In this document: positions 9,044 through 20,203 of the stretch, in pieces | Numbering within the stretch: position 1 is the first letter of the stretch | Layout of the letters: the number at the start of each line of letters is the position of its first letter | Source: Gammaproteobacteria bacterium | GTDB taxonomy: Bacteria; Pseudomonadota; Gammaproteobacteria; Burkholderiales; Thiobacillaceae | DNA length: 64,000 nt | Direction: 5' to 3' | Assembly: GCA_018820765.1 (NCBI GenBank) | Contig: JAHJNN010000015.1 | Location: forward strand, 1-64,000 | The notes under the pieces: generated by a model | The model's input: the letters and a program-made list of their open reading frames with translations, nothing else | Databases searched by the model: none | Told to the model about the DNA's origin: nothing | Program-made: the position numbers and the translations under genes

Positions 9044-11074
9044 TTATGCGGCAACAGCACGTTTGCGGGACAGGGCTTCCTCGTCGCACGCGGGGCAGAA
9101 CTCGTGCTCGCCGGCGAGGTAGCCGTGTTTCGGGCAAATCGAAAAAGTCGGCGTGATGGTGATGTAGGGCAGGCGGAAGCGCGTCAGCGCGCGGCGCACC
9201 AGGTTCTTGCAGGCTTCGGCCGACGAGATGTGCTCCGACATGTAGAGATGCAGCACGGTGCCGCCGGTGTACTTGCGCTGCAGATCGTCCTGCCGCTCCA
9301 GCGCTTCGAAGGCATCGTCGGTGAAGCCCACCGGCAGCTGCGACGAGTTGGTGTAGTAGGGCGCCTCCTCGGTGCCCGCCTGCAGGATGGCCGGATAGCG
9401 CTTGGCGTCTTCCTTGGCAAAGCGGTAGGTGGTGCCTTCGGCCGGCGTGGCTTCCAGGTTGTACATGTGCCCGGTCTCTTCCTGGAAGGCGGCGATGCGG
9501 GTGCGGATGTGGTCGAGCAGGCGCACCGCGAAAGCGTGGCCCCATTCGCTGGTGATGTCGTGTTCGTCTCCGCTGAAGTTGCGGATCATCTCATTGACGC
9601 CGTTCACGCCGATGGTCGAGAAGTGGTTGCGCAGGGTGCCGAGATAGCGCTTGGTGTAGGGGAAAAGGCCGTTGTCCATCAGCCGCTGGATTTCCTTGCG
9701 CTTGATTTCCAGACCATTCCTCGCCATGCCAAGCAAGGCATCGAGGCGGCGCAACAGCCCGGCTTCGTCGCCCTTGTATTCGTAGCCCAGGCGCGCGCAG
9801 TTCACCGTCACCACGCCGACCGATCCGGTCTGCTCGGCCGAGCCGAACAGGCCGTTGCCGCGCTTCAGCAATTCACGCAGATCGAGCTGCAGGCGGCAGC
9901 ACATCGAGCGGATGTGGTTCGGCTTCATCTCCGAATTGATGAAGTTCTGGAAGTAGGGCAGGCCGTAGCGCGCCGTCATGGCGAACAGGCGCTCGGCGTT
10001 TTCCGACTCCCAGGGGAAATCGGGCGTCATGTTGTAGGTGGGGATGGGGAAGGTGAACACGCGGCCCTTGGCGTCGCCGGTGGTCATCACCTCGATGTAG
10101 GCGCGGTTGATCATGTCCATCTCGACCTGCAGCTCGCCGTAGGTGAAGGGCATTTCCTGGCCGCCGATGATGGGAATTTGTTCGCGCAGATCCTCGGGAC
10201 AGGTCCAGTCGAAAGTCAGATTGGTGAACGGCGTCTGCGTGCCCCAGCGCGACGGCACGTTGAGGTTGTAGATCAGTTCCTGGATGCACTGCTTCACTGT
10301 TTCGTAGCTCATTCCATCGTTGCGGATGAACGGCGCCATGTAGGTGTCGAACGACGAGAACGCCTGCGCACCGGCCCATTCGTTCTGCAGCGTGCCGAGG
10401 AAATTGACGATCTGGCCGACCGCACTCGACATGTGTTTCGGCGGCCCCGCCTCGACCTTGCCCGGCACGCCGTTCAGGCCTTCGTGCAGCAGCGTGCGCA
10501 GCGACCAGCCGGCGCAGTAGCCCGCCAGCATGTCGAGGTCGTGGACGTGGATCGAACCGTCGCGGTGCGCTTCGCCGAGTTCGGGCGGATAGACGTGGTT
10601 GAGCCAGTAGTTGGCCACCACCTTGCCCGACACGTTAAGGATCAGGCCGCCCAAGCTGTAGCCCTGGTTGGCGTTGGCGTTTACGCGCCAGTCCTGGCGG
10701 CTCAGGTATTCGTTGACCGAGGCTTCCACGTCGACCAGCGTCTTGCGGTCTTCGCGCAGCTTTTTGTGGTGTTCGCGATAGGCGATGTAGGCGCGCGCGG
10801 TGGCCAGATGGTTGGCGGCGATCAGGCTCTGTTCGACGATGTCCTGGATGCGCTCGATGTCGGGCGGCGCGCCGCGCAGGCTGTGGATCAGCACCTTCGC
10901 CACCTGGGCGGTCAGCAAATCCGCTTCCGCCTCGCCGTATTCTCCGGTGGCCTGGCCCGCGCGCAGCAGCGCCGAGCGTATCTTGCCCGCGTCGAAAGCC
11001 GTGCGGCTTCCGTCGCGCTTGAACACCTCGCGCGGCAGCATCGTCAGCACCGTGTTCATCCCCGCATTCGCCAT
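9044..11074 (-). CDS. nrdD: Anaerobic ribonucleoside-triphosphate reductase, large part without the glycyl-radical tail
   Basis: ATP-cone-like N-terminus (PREVFKRDGSRTAFDAGKIRSALLRA), NrdD core, C-terminal CPKHGYLAGEHEFCPACDEE zinc site, then stop. Confidence 0.9.
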   Translation of the reverse strand: MANAGMNTVLTMLPREVFKRDGSRTAFDAGKIRSALLRAGQATGEYGEAEADLLTAQVAKVLIHSLRGAPPDIERIQDIVEQSLIAANHLATARAYIAYREHHKKLREDRKTLVDVEASVNEYLSRQDWRVNANANQGYSLGGLILNVSGKVVANYWLNHVYPPELGEAHRDGSIHVHDLDMLAGYCAGWSLRTLLHEGLNGVPGKVEAGPPKHMSSAVGQIVNFLGTLQNEWAGAQAFSSFDTYMAPFIRNDGMSYETVKQCIQELIYNLNVPSRWGTQTPFTNLTFDWTCPEDLREQIPIIGGQEMPFTYGELQVEMDMINRAYIEVMTTGDAKGRVFTFPIPTYNMTPDFPWESENAERLFAMTARYGLPYFQNFINSEMKPNHIRSMCCRLQLDLRELLKRGNGLFGSAEQTGSVGVVTVNCARLGYEYKGDEAGLLRRLDALLGMARNGLEIKRKEIQRLMDNGLFPYTKRYLGTLRNHFSTIGVNGVNEMIRNFSGDEHDITSEWGHAFAVRLLDHIRTRIAAFQEETGHMYNLEATPAEGTTYRFAKEDAKRYPAILQAGTEEAPYYTNSSQLPVGFTDDAFEALERQDDLQRKYTGGTVLHLYMSEHISSAEACKNLVRRALTRFRLPYITITPTFSICPKHGYLAGEHEFCPACDEEALSRKRAVAA

Positions 11075-11089
11075 GATTGCCTCCTCGAA

Positions 11090-11137
11090 TATCAATATGT
11101 TGTGTTAGCCACCAGCTAACCATACGACATGTTGTTT
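11090..11137 (-). promoter_or_regulatory. Two NrdR-box-like sites 32 bp apart plus putative promoter TTGACC-N16-TATGGT upstream of nrdD
   Basis: 11090-11105 TATCAATATGTTGTGT and 11122-11137 ATACGACATGTTGTTT match ACACAATATATTGTGT at 12/16 and 11/16 positions; the spacing of about three helical turns is typical of NrdR. Confidence 0.5.
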
Positions 11138-11208
11138 AAAGGTCAAGATGATTTTCAGATGTGCTTGTCCTGCTACACTGCAAACTCAACAAAGTCAGGA
11201 GCTTAGCG

Positions 11209-11649
11209 ATGGGCACGATTCTGGAATTTCTGGGCAGCGACCACCACGCTTGCGACAATGTGTTCGCTTCCGCCGAGGAAGCCGTGGCAAGAAAAGAGTG
11301 GGACAGCGCGCGCAGCCTGTTCGACCGGTTCCAGGCGGCGATGGCCCGCCACCTGGCGATGGAGGAAGACGTCCTGTTCCCCGCCTTCGAATCCCGCACC
11401 GGCATGAGCGGCGGCCCCACCGAGGTCATGCGCATAGAGCACGCGCAGCTGCGCGACCTGCTGCAGGCCATGGCCGACGCCGTTGCGGCGGGCAATCGGG
11501 ATAGCTACCTCGGCCTGTCGGAAACGCTCAACATGTTGATGCAGCAGCACAACCTGAAGGAAGAGAACATGCTGTATCCCATGTCCGACCGCGTGCTGGG
11601 CGCCGAGCGCGACAGCGTGATCCGCGAGATGGATGCCCACGCGATCTAG
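11209..11649 (+). CDS. Hemerythrin-domain protein
   Basis: DHHACDNVF, HLAMEEDVLFPAFE, EHAQLRDLL, QQHNLKEENMLYPM His/Glu pattern. Confidence 0.88.
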   Translation: MGTILEFLGSDHHACDNVFASAEEAVARKEWDSARSLFDRFQAAMARHLAMEEDVLFPAFESRTGMSGGPTEVMRIEHAQLRDLLQAMADAVAAGNRDSYLGLSETLNMLMQQHNLKEENMLYPMSDRVLGAERDSVIREMDAHAI

Positions 11650-11655
11650 GTCCGC

Positions 11656-11913
11656 ATGCGTACACCACGACACGAAATCCTCGTCGACGCGCGCGGGCTG
11701 GAGCCGCCGGAGCCGATGGAAAAGGTGATGCAGACGCTGGCCCTGCTGCGCCCCGGCCAGACGATCCGGATGCTGCTGCACCGCGAACCGTTTCCGCTTT
11801 ACGCCATCCTGGAAGAACGCGGCTATCGCCACGACACGCATATGGAAGCCGACGGCAGCTACGTCATCCTGATCACGCAAGCCGGACCGGCAACGGGCAA
11901 TGCCACCGAATGA
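11656..11913 (+). CDS. DUF2249-domain protein
   Basis: LDARGLEPPEPMEKVMQTLALLRPGQTIRMLLHREPFPLYAILEERGY pattern. Confidence 0.75.
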   Translation: MRTPRHEILVDARGLEPPEPMEKVMQTLALLRPGQTIRMLLHREPFPLYAILEERGYRHDTHMEADGSYVILITQAGPATGNATE

Positions 11914-11948
11914 CATCCCCCGCAACCCGTCATGCCCTCTCGTAGGAG

Positions 11949-12012
11949 CGGCGCCCTCGCCGCGATTTTTCGTGCCGTCGCGATCACCACGGCATCGGCC
12001 CGAGGGCGGGCC
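11949..12012. repeat. REP-like element (GCCCTCGCCGCGATTTTTCGTGCCGTCGCGA...CATCGGCCCGAGGGC)
   Basis: Shares its core with the two tandem copies at 59571-59711. Confidence 0.8.
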
Positions 12013-12110
12013 TGCTCGGTTGTTGAGTTGGCACTCAGGGTTTTAACCGGGACAGCAGTGGGCGGACGCCGGAATGACGAGCCCCTGTATGCCAGGGCAA
12101 TCGCCACGCC

Positions 12111-13391
12111 ATGAGCCAGCAAGCCGGCCTTTCTTTCGAACAGGCACCGCCGTTCTCGCTGCCGCTGCGCTTCTTCCTCACCGCGCCGCTGTTTCTGCTT
12201 GCCGCCGCGATTCTCATCGCGCTGTCGCCCGACGCGCTGGCCTCGCGCTGGACGCCGCAGGCGCTGGCGCTGACCCACGCATTCACGCTGGGCTTTCTCG
12301 CCATGGTCATGCTGGGCGCCTTGATGCAGATGCTGCCGGTGGTGGCGGGCTCGCCGATGCCTGCGCCGCGCCTCGTCGCCCGGGTCAGCCACGTCTCGCT
12401 GGTGCTGGGAACCGTCGCCCTGATGGCGGGATTCCTGACCGCCGAACCGGCCGCCTACGGCAGCGGTGTCGTTCTGCTGGGCGTGGGCTTCGCCGTCTTT
12501 CTCGCCGCTGCCGTCATCGGCCTTGCGCGCGCCGCGGCCGGCGTCACCGTCAACGGCATCCGCTTCGCGGTGACGAGCCTTGCGCTGACCCTCCTGCTCG
12601 GGCTGGCGCTGGCGCTGTTGCGCGCAGGCTGGTGGGTGCCGCCTGCCATCGAGTCCGCCATCGCCGCGCACGTGAGCTTCGGCCTCATCGGCTGGGTGCT
12701 GCTGCTGGTGATCGGCGTCGCCTATCAGGTGGTGCCGATGTTCCAGCTCACGCCGCCGTATCCGCCCCGGCTCAGCCGCTGGCTGGCCGCCGTGGTGTTC
12801 GCCTTGCTGCTGCTTCACGCCGCTGCACCGCTGCTGCCGCCGGCTGCCGTCCATCTCGTCGACGCCGCGCTTGCCGCCGGCATCCTGCTGTTCGCCGTTG
12901 CCACCCTGCGCCTGCAATCCCGCCGCCGCAGAAAACTGCCCGACGTCACCCTCGAGTATTGGCGCCTGGGCATGGCCAGCCTCATCGCCTGCGTCGCCGT
13001 CTGGCTCGTCGCCCAGTTCAGCCCGGCCTGGGCCGACAGCGAGGCCTATCCGCTGCTGCTGGGGATTTTGTTCATCGGCGGTTTCGCAGTCAGCGTGGTG
13101 AACGGCATGCTCTACAAGATCGTGCCCTTCCTCGCCTGGTTTCATCTGCAGTCGCAACTGCAGGCCAAGGCGGGCAGCATCCCCACCATGAAGGACATGA
13201 TTGCCGAACGCCGGATGCGCGGGCAGTTCCGCCTTCACCTCGCGGCCTGCGCGCTGCTGGCCGCCGTGCCGTTCTGGCCGCAGCTGGGCATGGCAGCGGG
13301 CAGCGTGCTGGGGTTGTCGGCACTGCTGTTGTGGATCAACCTGCTGTCAGCGGTGCGCCGGTTCACCCGTCACGGCGGCGGCTTTTCCTAG
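12111..13391 (+). CDS. Multi-TM membrane protein, NnrS-like in appearance
   Basis: About 12 hydrophobic segments; [27 protein letters not shown]. Confidence 0.6.
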   Translation: MSQQAGLSFEQAPPFSLPLRFFLTAPLFLLAAAILIALSPDALASRWTPQALALTHAFTLGFLAMVMLGALMQMLPVVAGSPMPAPRLVARVSHVSLVLGTVALMAGFLTAEPAAYGSGVVLLGVGFAVFLAAAVIGLARAAAGVTVNGIRFAVTSLALTLLLGLALALLRAGWWVPPAIESAIAAHVSFGLIGWVLLLVIGVAYQVVPMFQLTPPYPPRLSRWLAAVVFALLLLHAAAPLLPPAAVHLVDAALAAGILLFAVATLRLQSRRRRKLPDVTLEYWRLGMASLIACVAVWLVAQFSPAWADSEAYPLLLGILFIGGFAVSVVNGMLYKIVPFLAWFHLQSQLQAKAGSIPTMKDMIAERRMRGQFRLHLAACALLAAVPFWPQLGMAAGSVLGLSALLLWINLLSAVRRFTRHGGGFS

Positions 13392-16300
13392 GGCGGCGCA
13401 TCAGCAGGTAGGCCGCCGGCACGACAAACAGCGACAGCAGCGGCGCGCTCACCATGCCGCCCACCATGGGGGCGGCGATGCGGCTCATCACTTCGCTGCC
13501 GGTGCCGCTGTCCAGCAGGATGGGCAGCAGGCCGGCGACGATCACCGCCACCGTCATCGCCTTGGGGCGCACGCGCTGCACCGCGCCTTCGCGGATGGCG
13601 TCGACGAGGTCGGCCTCGCCGGTCTTGCCGGACTCTTTTTTCGCTTCCCAGGCGTTTTTCAGATAGAGCAGCATGATGACGCCGAACTCGGCCGACACCC
13701 CGGCCAGCGCGATGAAGCCGACGCCGGTAGCGACCGACAGCTGGTAGTCCAGGGCGTATAGAAACCACACGCCGCCGGTCAGCGCGAACGGCAGCGTGGC
13801 CATGATGAGCACGGCCTCGTCGAAACGGCTGAAGGTGAGATAGAGCAGCACGAAGATGATGAGCAGCGTGGCGGGCACGACGAGCTTGAGCCGTGCATTG
13901 GCGCGTTCCATGAACTCGAACTGGCCGGAGTAGGCCAGGCTCATGCCGGGTTCGAGCCTGACCTGGGCGGACACCGCAGCCTGCAGGTCGGCCACGGTGG
14001 ACGCCAGATCGCGCCCGCGCACGTCCACATACACCCAGCCCGAAGGCCGCGCATTCTCGCTTTTGAGCATGGGCGGGCCGTCGGTGATCTTGACGGTTGC
14101 CACCGTGCCCAGCGTGATCTGGCTGCCGTTCGGCGTGAGGATGGGCAGCGCGGCGAGCTTGGCGGGCGTGTCGCGCCATTCGCGCGGGTAGCGCACGTTG
14201 ATCGGATAGCGCGCCAGGCCTTCGACCGTTTCGCCGATGTTCTCGCCGCCGATGAGGTTGGCCACCGCCGACTGCACGTCGCCGATGTTCATGCCATAGC
14301 GCGCCGCGGTTGCACGATCGATGTCGACGTCGATGTAGCGGCCGCCGGTGAGCCGCTCGGCCAGCGCGGACGACACGCCGGGCACGGTCTTGGCGATGCG
14401 CTCGACGTCCTGGGCGATGCGGTCGATATCGGCCAGATTGCTGCCGGCGACCTTGACCCCGACCGGGCTCTTGATGCCGGTGGCGAGCATGTCGATGCGG
14501 TTGCGGATGGGCGGAATCCAGATGTTGGCGAGTCCCGGCACCCTGACCGCGCGATCCAGTTCCTCGACCAGCTTGTCCGGCGTCATGCCCGGCCGCCATT
14601 CTTCACGTGGCTTGAACTGGATGGTGGTCTCGAACATTTCCAGCGGCGCCGGATCGGTGGCGGTTTCGGCGCGCCCGGCCTTGCCGTGGACGCTGGCCAC
14701 CTCGGGCACGCTCCGGATCAGCCGGTTGGTCTGCTGCAGCAGCTCGGAGGCCTTTTGCGCCGACAGCCCCGGCAAGGCCGACGGCATGTAGAGCAGGTCG
14801 CCCTCGTCCAGCGGCGGCAGGAATTCGCCGCCGAGGCGGCTCATGGGCCACAGCGCAGTGAGGAAAATCAGCGCGGCCGCGGCCATCGTGATCTGGGGAT
14901 GCCTGAGCACGGCATCCAGCAGCGGCTGGTAGGCGCGAATCAGCCAGCGATTGAGCGGGTTCTTCGTCTCGTCGGGAATCCGGCCGCGGATCCAGTAGCC
15001 CATCAGTACCGGAATCAGCGTCACCGAGAGGCCGGCCGCCGCCGCCATGGCGTAGGTCTTGGTGAAGGCCAGCGGGCCGAACAAACGTCCTTCCTGCGCT
15101 TCCAGCGTGAACACCGGAATGAAGGAGAGCGTGATGATCAGCAGCGAGAAGAACAGCGCCGGGCCGACCTCGCAGGCCGCGTCGGTCACGACTTTCCAGC
15201 GCGTCTCGCCTTCCAGCGTTGCACCGGGATGCGCATGGTTCCAGAGCTCGATTTTCTTGTGGGCGTTTTCGATCATCACCACCGCCGCATCGACCATGGC
15301 GCCGATGGCGATGGCAATGCCGCCGAGCGACATGATGTTCGCGTTGACACCCTGTTGACGCATGATGATGAAGGCGATCAGCACGCCCAGCGGCAGCGAA
15401 ACGATCGCCACCAGCGACGAGCGCAGATGCCACAGGAACACCACGCAGACCAGCGCCACCACGATGAATTCCTCGATCAGCTTGTGGGTCAGGTTGTCGA
15501 TCGCGCGGTCGATCAGCTTGCTGCGGTCGTAGGTCGGCACGATTTCGACGCCGGGCGGCAGGCTGGCCTTGAGCGTGTCGAGCTTGGTTTTCACGGCCGC
15601 GATGGTCTCGCGCGCGTTCTTGCCCGAGCGCAGCACCACAATGCCGCCCACGGCTTCGCCTTCGCCGTTGAGTTCGGCAATGCCGCGCCGCATTTCGGGG
15701 CCGAGCTGGATGTGCGCCACGTCGCCCAGGCTGACCGGCGTGGTGCCGGCCAGCCGCAGCGGAATGTCGCGAAAGTCGGCGACGTTCGCGAGATAGCCGC
15801 TGGCGCGCACCATGAATTCGGTTTCGGCGAGCTCCAGCACGGCGCCGCCGGTTTCCTGGTTGGCCGAGCGGATCGCCGCGATCACCTGCTCGTGGGTGAT
15901 GCCGAAGCTGGCGAGTTTCACCGGATCGAGCACCACCTGATATTGCTTGACCATGCCGCCGACGGTGGCCACTTCGGCCACGTTGGGCAGGGTTTTCAGC
16001 TCGTACTTGAGAAACCAGTCCTGCAGGGTGCGCAATTGCGCCAGGTCGTGCTTGCCTGTGCGGTCGACCAATGCGTACTGATAAATCCAGCCCACCCCGG
16101 TGGCGTCCGGGCCCAGCGCCGGTACGGCGGTTTCAGGCATCCGGTTCTGCACCTGGCTGAGATATTCCAGCACCCGCGAACGCGCCCAGTAGAGATCGGT
16201 GCCGTCTTCGAAAATGACGTACACGAAGCTGTCGCCGAAAAAGGAAAACCCGCGCACCGTCTTCGCGCCCGGCACCGACAGCATGGTGGTGGCGAGCGGA

Positions 16301-16500
16301 TAGGTCACCTGGTTTTCGACGATCTGCGGCGCCTGCCCCGGATATGCGGTGCGGATGATGACCTGCACGTCGGACAGGTCGGGCAACGCGTCGATGGGCG
16401 TGGTCTTCACCGACCAGATGCCCCAGGCCACGGTGAACAGCGTCGCCAGCAGGACCAGGAAGCGGTTGGCCACCGACCAGTGGATGAGCCCGGCGATCAT
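13363..16500 (-). CDS. cusA: Heavy-metal RND efflux transporter (CusA/CzcA family)
   Basis: 1045 aa RND permease; [38 protein letters not shown]; FHLxxSLVAI-type TM segments. Confidence 0.92.
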   Translation of the reverse strand: MIAGLIHWSVANRFLVLLATLFTVAWGIWSVKTTPIDALPDLSDVQVIIRTAYPGQAPQIVENQVTYPLATTMLSVPGAKTVRGFSFFGDSFVYVIFEDGTDLYWARSRVLEYLSQVQNRMPETAVPALGPDATGVGWIYQYALVDRTGKHDLAQLRTLQDWFLKYELKTLPNVAEVATVGGMVKQYQVVLDPVKLASFGITHEQVIAAIRSANQETGGAVLELAETEFMVRASGYLANVADFRDIPLRLAGTTPVSLGDVAHIQLGPEMRRGIAELNGEGEAVGGIVVLRSGKNARETIAAVKTKLDTLKASLPPGVEIVPTYDRSKLIDRAIDNLTHKLIEEFIVVALVCVVFLWHLRSSLVAIVSLPLGVLIAFIIMRQQGVNANIMSLGGIAIAIGAMVDAAVVMIENAHKKIELWNHAHPGATLEGETRWKVVTDAACEVGPALFFSLLIITLSFIPVFTLEAQEGRLFGPLAFTKTYAMAAAAGLSVTLIPVLMGYWIRGRIPDETKNPLNRWLIRAYQPLLDAVLRHPQITMAAAALIFLTALWPMSRLGGEFLPPLDEGDLLYMPSALPGLSAQKASELLQQTNRLIRSVPEVASVHGKAGRAETATDPAPLEMFETTIQFKPREEWRPGMTPDKLVEELDRAVRVPGLANIWIPPIRNRIDMLATGIKSPVGVKVAGSNLADIDRIAQDVERIAKTVPGVSSALAERLTGGRYIDVDIDRATAARYGMNIGDVQSAVANLIGGENIGETVEGLARYPINVRYPREWRDTPAKLAALPILTPNGSQITLGTVATVKITDGPPMLKSENARPSGWVYVDVRGRDLASTVADLQAAVSAQVRLEPGMSLAYSGQFEFMERANARLKLVVPATLLIIFVLLYLTFSRFDEAVLIMATLPFALTGGVWFLYALDYQLSVATGVGFIALAGVSAEFGVIMLLYLKNAWEAKKESGKTGEADLVDAIREGAVQRVRPKAMTVAVIVAGLLPILLDSGTGSEVMSRIAAPMVGGMVSAPLLSLFVVPAAYLLMRRPRKSRRRDG

Positions 16501-17987
16501 TGTGCGCCCCCGGTCTTGACGAGCTTCTCGATCACCAGCCCGTCGTCGGTCTCGCGCGCGCCAACCCGCACCCGGTCGCCCGCCTTCAGCCCCTTGGCGA
16601 GTTCGGGTCGGGCCAGCGGAAACTCCATGGTCATGCCGGGCATCGACAGCGTTTTGAAGGGGCCGTGGGAAAGCGTCACGTAGGCATCGGACACCTCATC
16701 GATCACGGCGTCCGCCTCGTGCAGCGCAACCGGGGCGGGCATGGCGGCGGCCGAGTCGGATCCTCGCGCAACAATCCCCTGCAGGCTGGCTTCGGAATCG
16801 ATCAGGAACTGGCCGCTGGCCACGATGTTCTGGCCTTCGTCGAGGCCGGAGAGGATGACGGTGTCGTTGCCGGACTCGGGGCCGAGGATGACTTCGACCG
16901 GGCGATAGCGTCCCTCCGCCTCTGCCACGATGACGAGCGCGCGGCGACCGGTGCGGATCACCGCTTCGGTCGGCACGCGCAGCGCCGATTCGCCGCCGCT
17001 GCCCGTGAGACTGACCTGGGCGGACAAGCCCGGCCGCAGGCGTCCGTCCTTGTTGGGCAGCTCGACCCGCACCCTCAGCGCACGCGCAGCGTCGTTCAGC
17101 GTCGGCAGCAGGGCAGTGACACGACCCTGCACCGGCTTGCCCGGAAACGCGGCAAAGGCCGCCTCGGCGGACTGGCCCACCCGCACCGCGCCGGCCTGGG
17201 ATTCCGGCACCGCCACATCCAGCCATACCGTGCCGATGCCGTTGATGCGCGCCAAGGTCTGGCCGGCCATGAGCGTCATGCCGGGGCGCACGTCGAGCGA
17301 CTGGATCACCCCGCCGCGCGGGGTGGTGATCGCGATGCGGTTTCTGATCCTGCCGCTTGCGGCCACCTCCCGGATCAGGCTTTCGGGCATGCCGCCCAGA
17401 CGCATGCGCGCGCGCGCCGCCTCTTCCAGCGCGGGGTCGCCCAGCGCCTTGAGCGCCAGATACTCCTCCTGCAGCGCAGCCCATTCCGGCACCAGCAGTT
17501 CGGCGATGAAGGCACCCGAGCCGATCACGTCGTTGGGCGCCAGCCGGGCCACGCGTTCCACAAATCCCCCGCTGCGCGCCTGCACGATGGCGACATCGCG
17601 TTCGTTGAAATCGACAACCCCGGTTGCCGTCACCTTCGAGTCCAGCGTTGCGCGCGTGACGGTCGCCAGACGCACGCCCAGATTCTGCGATACCCCGGGA
17701 CTGATTTTTACGCTCGCGTCATCGCCGCCTTCGTCGGCGTATTTCGGCACCAGTTCCATGTCCATGAAGGGCGACTTGCCGGGCTTGTCGAACTTCTGGG
17801 TTGGGACCATAGGGTCGTACCAATACAGCACGGCGGGTCCGCCTGGTGCGGCGTCGGCAGAGGTTTCCATCCCGTCGCCCGGTGCCTGGTTTCGTTCCCA
17901 CCACAGGCCAGCCGCCACGCCCACCGCGAGCAGCGCAACGACGACGACGAAACCCGACACTGTTTTTTTGATCGTTTGGCGGCTCAT
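16497..17987 (-). CDS. cusB: RND periplasmic adaptor (CusB) with C-terminal CusF-like domain
   Basis: [30 protein letters not shown]-terminal [23 protein letters not shown] CusF motif. Confidence 0.9.
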   Translation of the reverse strand: MSRQTIKKTVSGFVVVVALLAVGVAAGLWWERNQAPGDGMETSADAAPGGPAVLYWYDPMVPTQKFDKPGKSPFMDMELVPKYADEGGDDASVKISPGVSQNLGVRLATVTRATLDSKVTATGVVDFNERDVAIVQARSGGFVERVARLAPNDVIGSGAFIAELLVPEWAALQEEYLALKALGDPALEEAARARMRLGGMPESLIREVAASGRIRNRIAITTPRGGVIQSLDVRPGMTLMAGQTLARINGIGTVWLDVAVPESQAGAVRVGQSAEAAFAAFPGKPVQGRVTALLPTLNDAARALRVRVELPNKDGRLRPGLSAQVSLTGSGGESALRVPTEAVIRTGRRALVIVAEAEGRYRPVEVILGPESGNDTVILSGLDEGQNIVASGQFLIDSEASLQGIVARGSDSAAAMPAPVALHEADAVIDEVSDAYVTLSHGPFKTLSMPGMTMEFPLARPELAKGLKAGDRVRVGARETDDGLVIEKLVKTGGAQ

Positions 17988-19288
17988 TATTTTTCTCCAG
18001 ACAAATTGGGTTCGCTATTGGCATAGTCGCCGTAGGCGTAATGCAGCCGGGCGGCCATCTGCCGGCGCTCGCCTTCGAGCGCGATGGCCATCAGTCCGGC
18101 GTCGATGCGTTCGCGCCGCGCCATCACCAGATCGGCCAGTTCGCCCTTGCCGCCGCGCCAAGCGGCCAGCGCCAGCGCCGCTTTTTCGTCGGCCAGCGGC
18201 AGCAGCACGTTGCGCTGGCGCGTAACGGCCCGGGCGAGGCGCTGGTATTCGGCAAAATCCGTCTCCAGCATCGCCGCGTGTTCGCGCAGCACGGCTTCGC
18301 GTTCCGCGTCGAGCGCCGCCCGCTCGGCCTGCCTGGCCGCAATTTGCGGGTTCTGGCGTGAACCGGTAAACACGGGCAAATCGAACGTGACGTTCACCAT
18401 GGCCATATCGCTGAACTGCGAGCCGCGTTTCTGGTAAGCCAGTTCCAGCGCCCAGTCCGGCTTCTTCCCGGCCTGGGCTTCGGCCACTTCCGCGTCGAGC
18501 ACGCGCGCCTTCGGATCGAACACCGTCAGCTCCGGGTGTCCATGCAGCGCATGCGCGAGCGCGTCGCGGTCGATCGGCCAGTCGGGCGCGCTGCCGGCCA
18601 GCGGCGCTTGCGCGCGCGGACCGACCCAGCGTTCAAGTGCGGCGACGGCCTGCCTGCGGCGCGCGTCGAGTTCGTCGCGGCGCGCCTCGATCATTGCGGC
18701 CTCCTGCCGCGGCGCAACGACCTCCAGCGCATTGCCCTTGCCGCCGGCGATGCGGGCGCGCACGCTGGCTTCGAACACGCGATTCTCCTCGACCAGCGCA
18801 TCGATGCCGGCAAGCTGGCGCTCGACGGCGTCGCGCGCAATCCAGGCCACCGCCGTTTCCCGCAGCACGGCCAGCCGGGTGATGCGGGTTTGCGCTTCCG
18901 CCTGGGCAACGCGTCCGCGCGCCGCCGCGACGCGGGCATCGCGCTTGGCCGCATTGGGGAATTCCTGCATCAGGCCGATGCGCCGCATGGTCATGAAATC
19001 GCGGGTCAGGCTGTAGCGGTCGGGCCCCTCGATGGGCAGGTTGTCGATCCCGAGTGCCAGTTTCGGATCGGGCAATTCGCCGGCCGGGATCGCCGCCTGG
19101 CGGGCCGCATCGATCTGCGCCGACTCCGCGCGCAGCACCGGGGTTTCGCTCACAGCGAGCGTCAGCGCGTCATCGAATGAAAGCGACTCGGCGCAGACCG
19201 ATCCGGCGAGGCCCGCCAGCACGAGCAGCACAGCCGTGCGGCAAACCGGGGGCCGCCACAGGCGGACGGCAGACAGGGGAATGACCAT
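17987..19288 (-). CDS. cusC: TolC-family outer-membrane factor (CusC-like)
   Basis: OEP coiled-coil repeats; signal peptide; adjacent to cusBA. Start could instead be at 19318. Confidence 0.85.
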   Translation of the reverse strand: MVIPLSAVRLWRPPVCRTAVLLVLAGLAGSVCAESLSFDDALTLAVSETPVLRAESAQIDAARQAAIPAGELPDPKLALGIDNLPIEGPDRYSLTRDFMTMRRIGLMQEFPNAAKRDARVAAARGRVAQAEAQTRITRLAVLRETAVAWIARDAVERQLAGIDALVEENRVFEASVRARIAGGKGNALEVVAPRQEAAMIEARRDELDARRRQAVAALERWVGPRAQAPLAGSAPDWPIDRDALAHALHGHPELTVFDPKARVLDAEVAEAQAGKKPDWALELAYQKRGSQFSDMAMVNVTFDLPVFTGSRQNPQIAARQAERAALDAEREAVLREHAAMLETDFAEYQRLARAVTRQRNVLLPLADEKAALALAAWRGGKGELADLVMARRERIDAGLMAIALEGERRQMAARLHYAYGDYANSEPNLSGEK

Positions 19289-19401
19289 GTTCCAACTCCT
19301 TGCGAGAACGGCGACCATAGGACCGGCAGCGGCGCGATGGCGCGAAATGGCCGCAGCGGCGCCCGCTCGGGCGGACGCAGTGCAGCGCTCGGATCAGGGA
19401 G

Positions 19402-19752
19402 TCAGCGTTGAGCCGGCGGTCGCCAGGCGGCGGCCGGGTCGAAGGAGAACATGTCCGCCGCGACGCGCGGGAAGCGGGTGGCCGGAACCGGCTCCTGCGG
19501 CAGCACGTCGAGCGTGGAAAAAACCGAAAAATGCTGGCCGCCGGACTGGCAGGGCTGGCCGGACTTGCAGGCCTTTCCGGTCTGCGAGCCGGATTCGTCG
19601 CAGCAATCGTGCGCGGCATCGGCATCCACCATCGCCATCATGGCGGCGGCTTCCATCGGGCAGGGCACCAGCGGCTGCGCGAAGTGCGCGTAGCCCTGCA
19701 GCGGAACCGCAATGGAAAGCAGCAGGAAGAGGAATACCCGGAGTCGGCGCAT
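19402..19752 (-). CDS. Small secreted Cys/His-rich protein upstream of cusCBA
   Basis: Signal peptide, CCDESGSQTGKACKSGQPCQSGGQH, same strand as cusCBA. Confidence 0.6.
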   Translation of the reverse strand: MRRLRVFLFLLLSIAVPLQGYAHFAQPLVPCPMEAAAMMAMVDADAAHDCCDESGSQTGKACKSGQPCQSGGQHFSVFSTLDVLPQEPVPATRFPRVAADMFSFDPAAAWRPPAQR

Positions 19753-19871
19753 GGCCCGACTGTAGCGCGTGCGGCCGGGTCAGGCAAGCCGTAGCCTGCT
19801 CGGGGTCCGGCTCCCGAATGCGTTGCCGCCATAAACGGCCGTGGTCAACGTTGCGGTTAATAAACAAACCC

Positions 19872-19986
19872 CGAACAAGCCTAATTGCCCGTCATTGCGA
19901 GCGAAGCGAAGCAATCCAGTGCTTTGATTGGCAAGCAATTCCTGGATTGCCGCGTCGCTGCGCTCCTCGCAACGACGACTTGTTCA
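19872..19986. repeat. MITE-like dispersed palindromic repeat (GTCATTGCGAGCGAAGCGAAGCAATCC type)
   Basis: Ends CGAACAAGCC / GACTTGTTCA with internal inverted CGTCATTGCGAG / CTCGCAACGACG. Confidence 0.7.
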
Positions 19987-20203
19987 GGTCTTCCCTAAAG
20001 CACATCTGAAATCGTATGTCGCGTCCCGCCACGCTGGGGCGCTCGCGGTAAAGGCACGCTCCTCGCAAAGACGACTTGTTCATGACTTCCTTGGAAAACC
20101 CCGGAATGGAACGATTTGATATCTGATGCCACCTTGTTTAAGGTGGCAAACAGCGCCGATCAACAGGGGGGCGCATATACATAATTTTCTGGCGCTTCAA
20201 CCA

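Noticed and set aside
9029-9046. Frameshift or sequencing error splitting nrdD
   Set aside because: Main ORF has a clean TAA and the downstream ORF has its own AGGAG SD and ATG; a genuine split is more economical, although resequencing and comparative data would be decisive.
11101-11208. FNR/Dnr box upstream of nrdD or the hemerythrin gene
   Set aside because: No convincing TTGAT-N4-ATCAA match could be found by eye.
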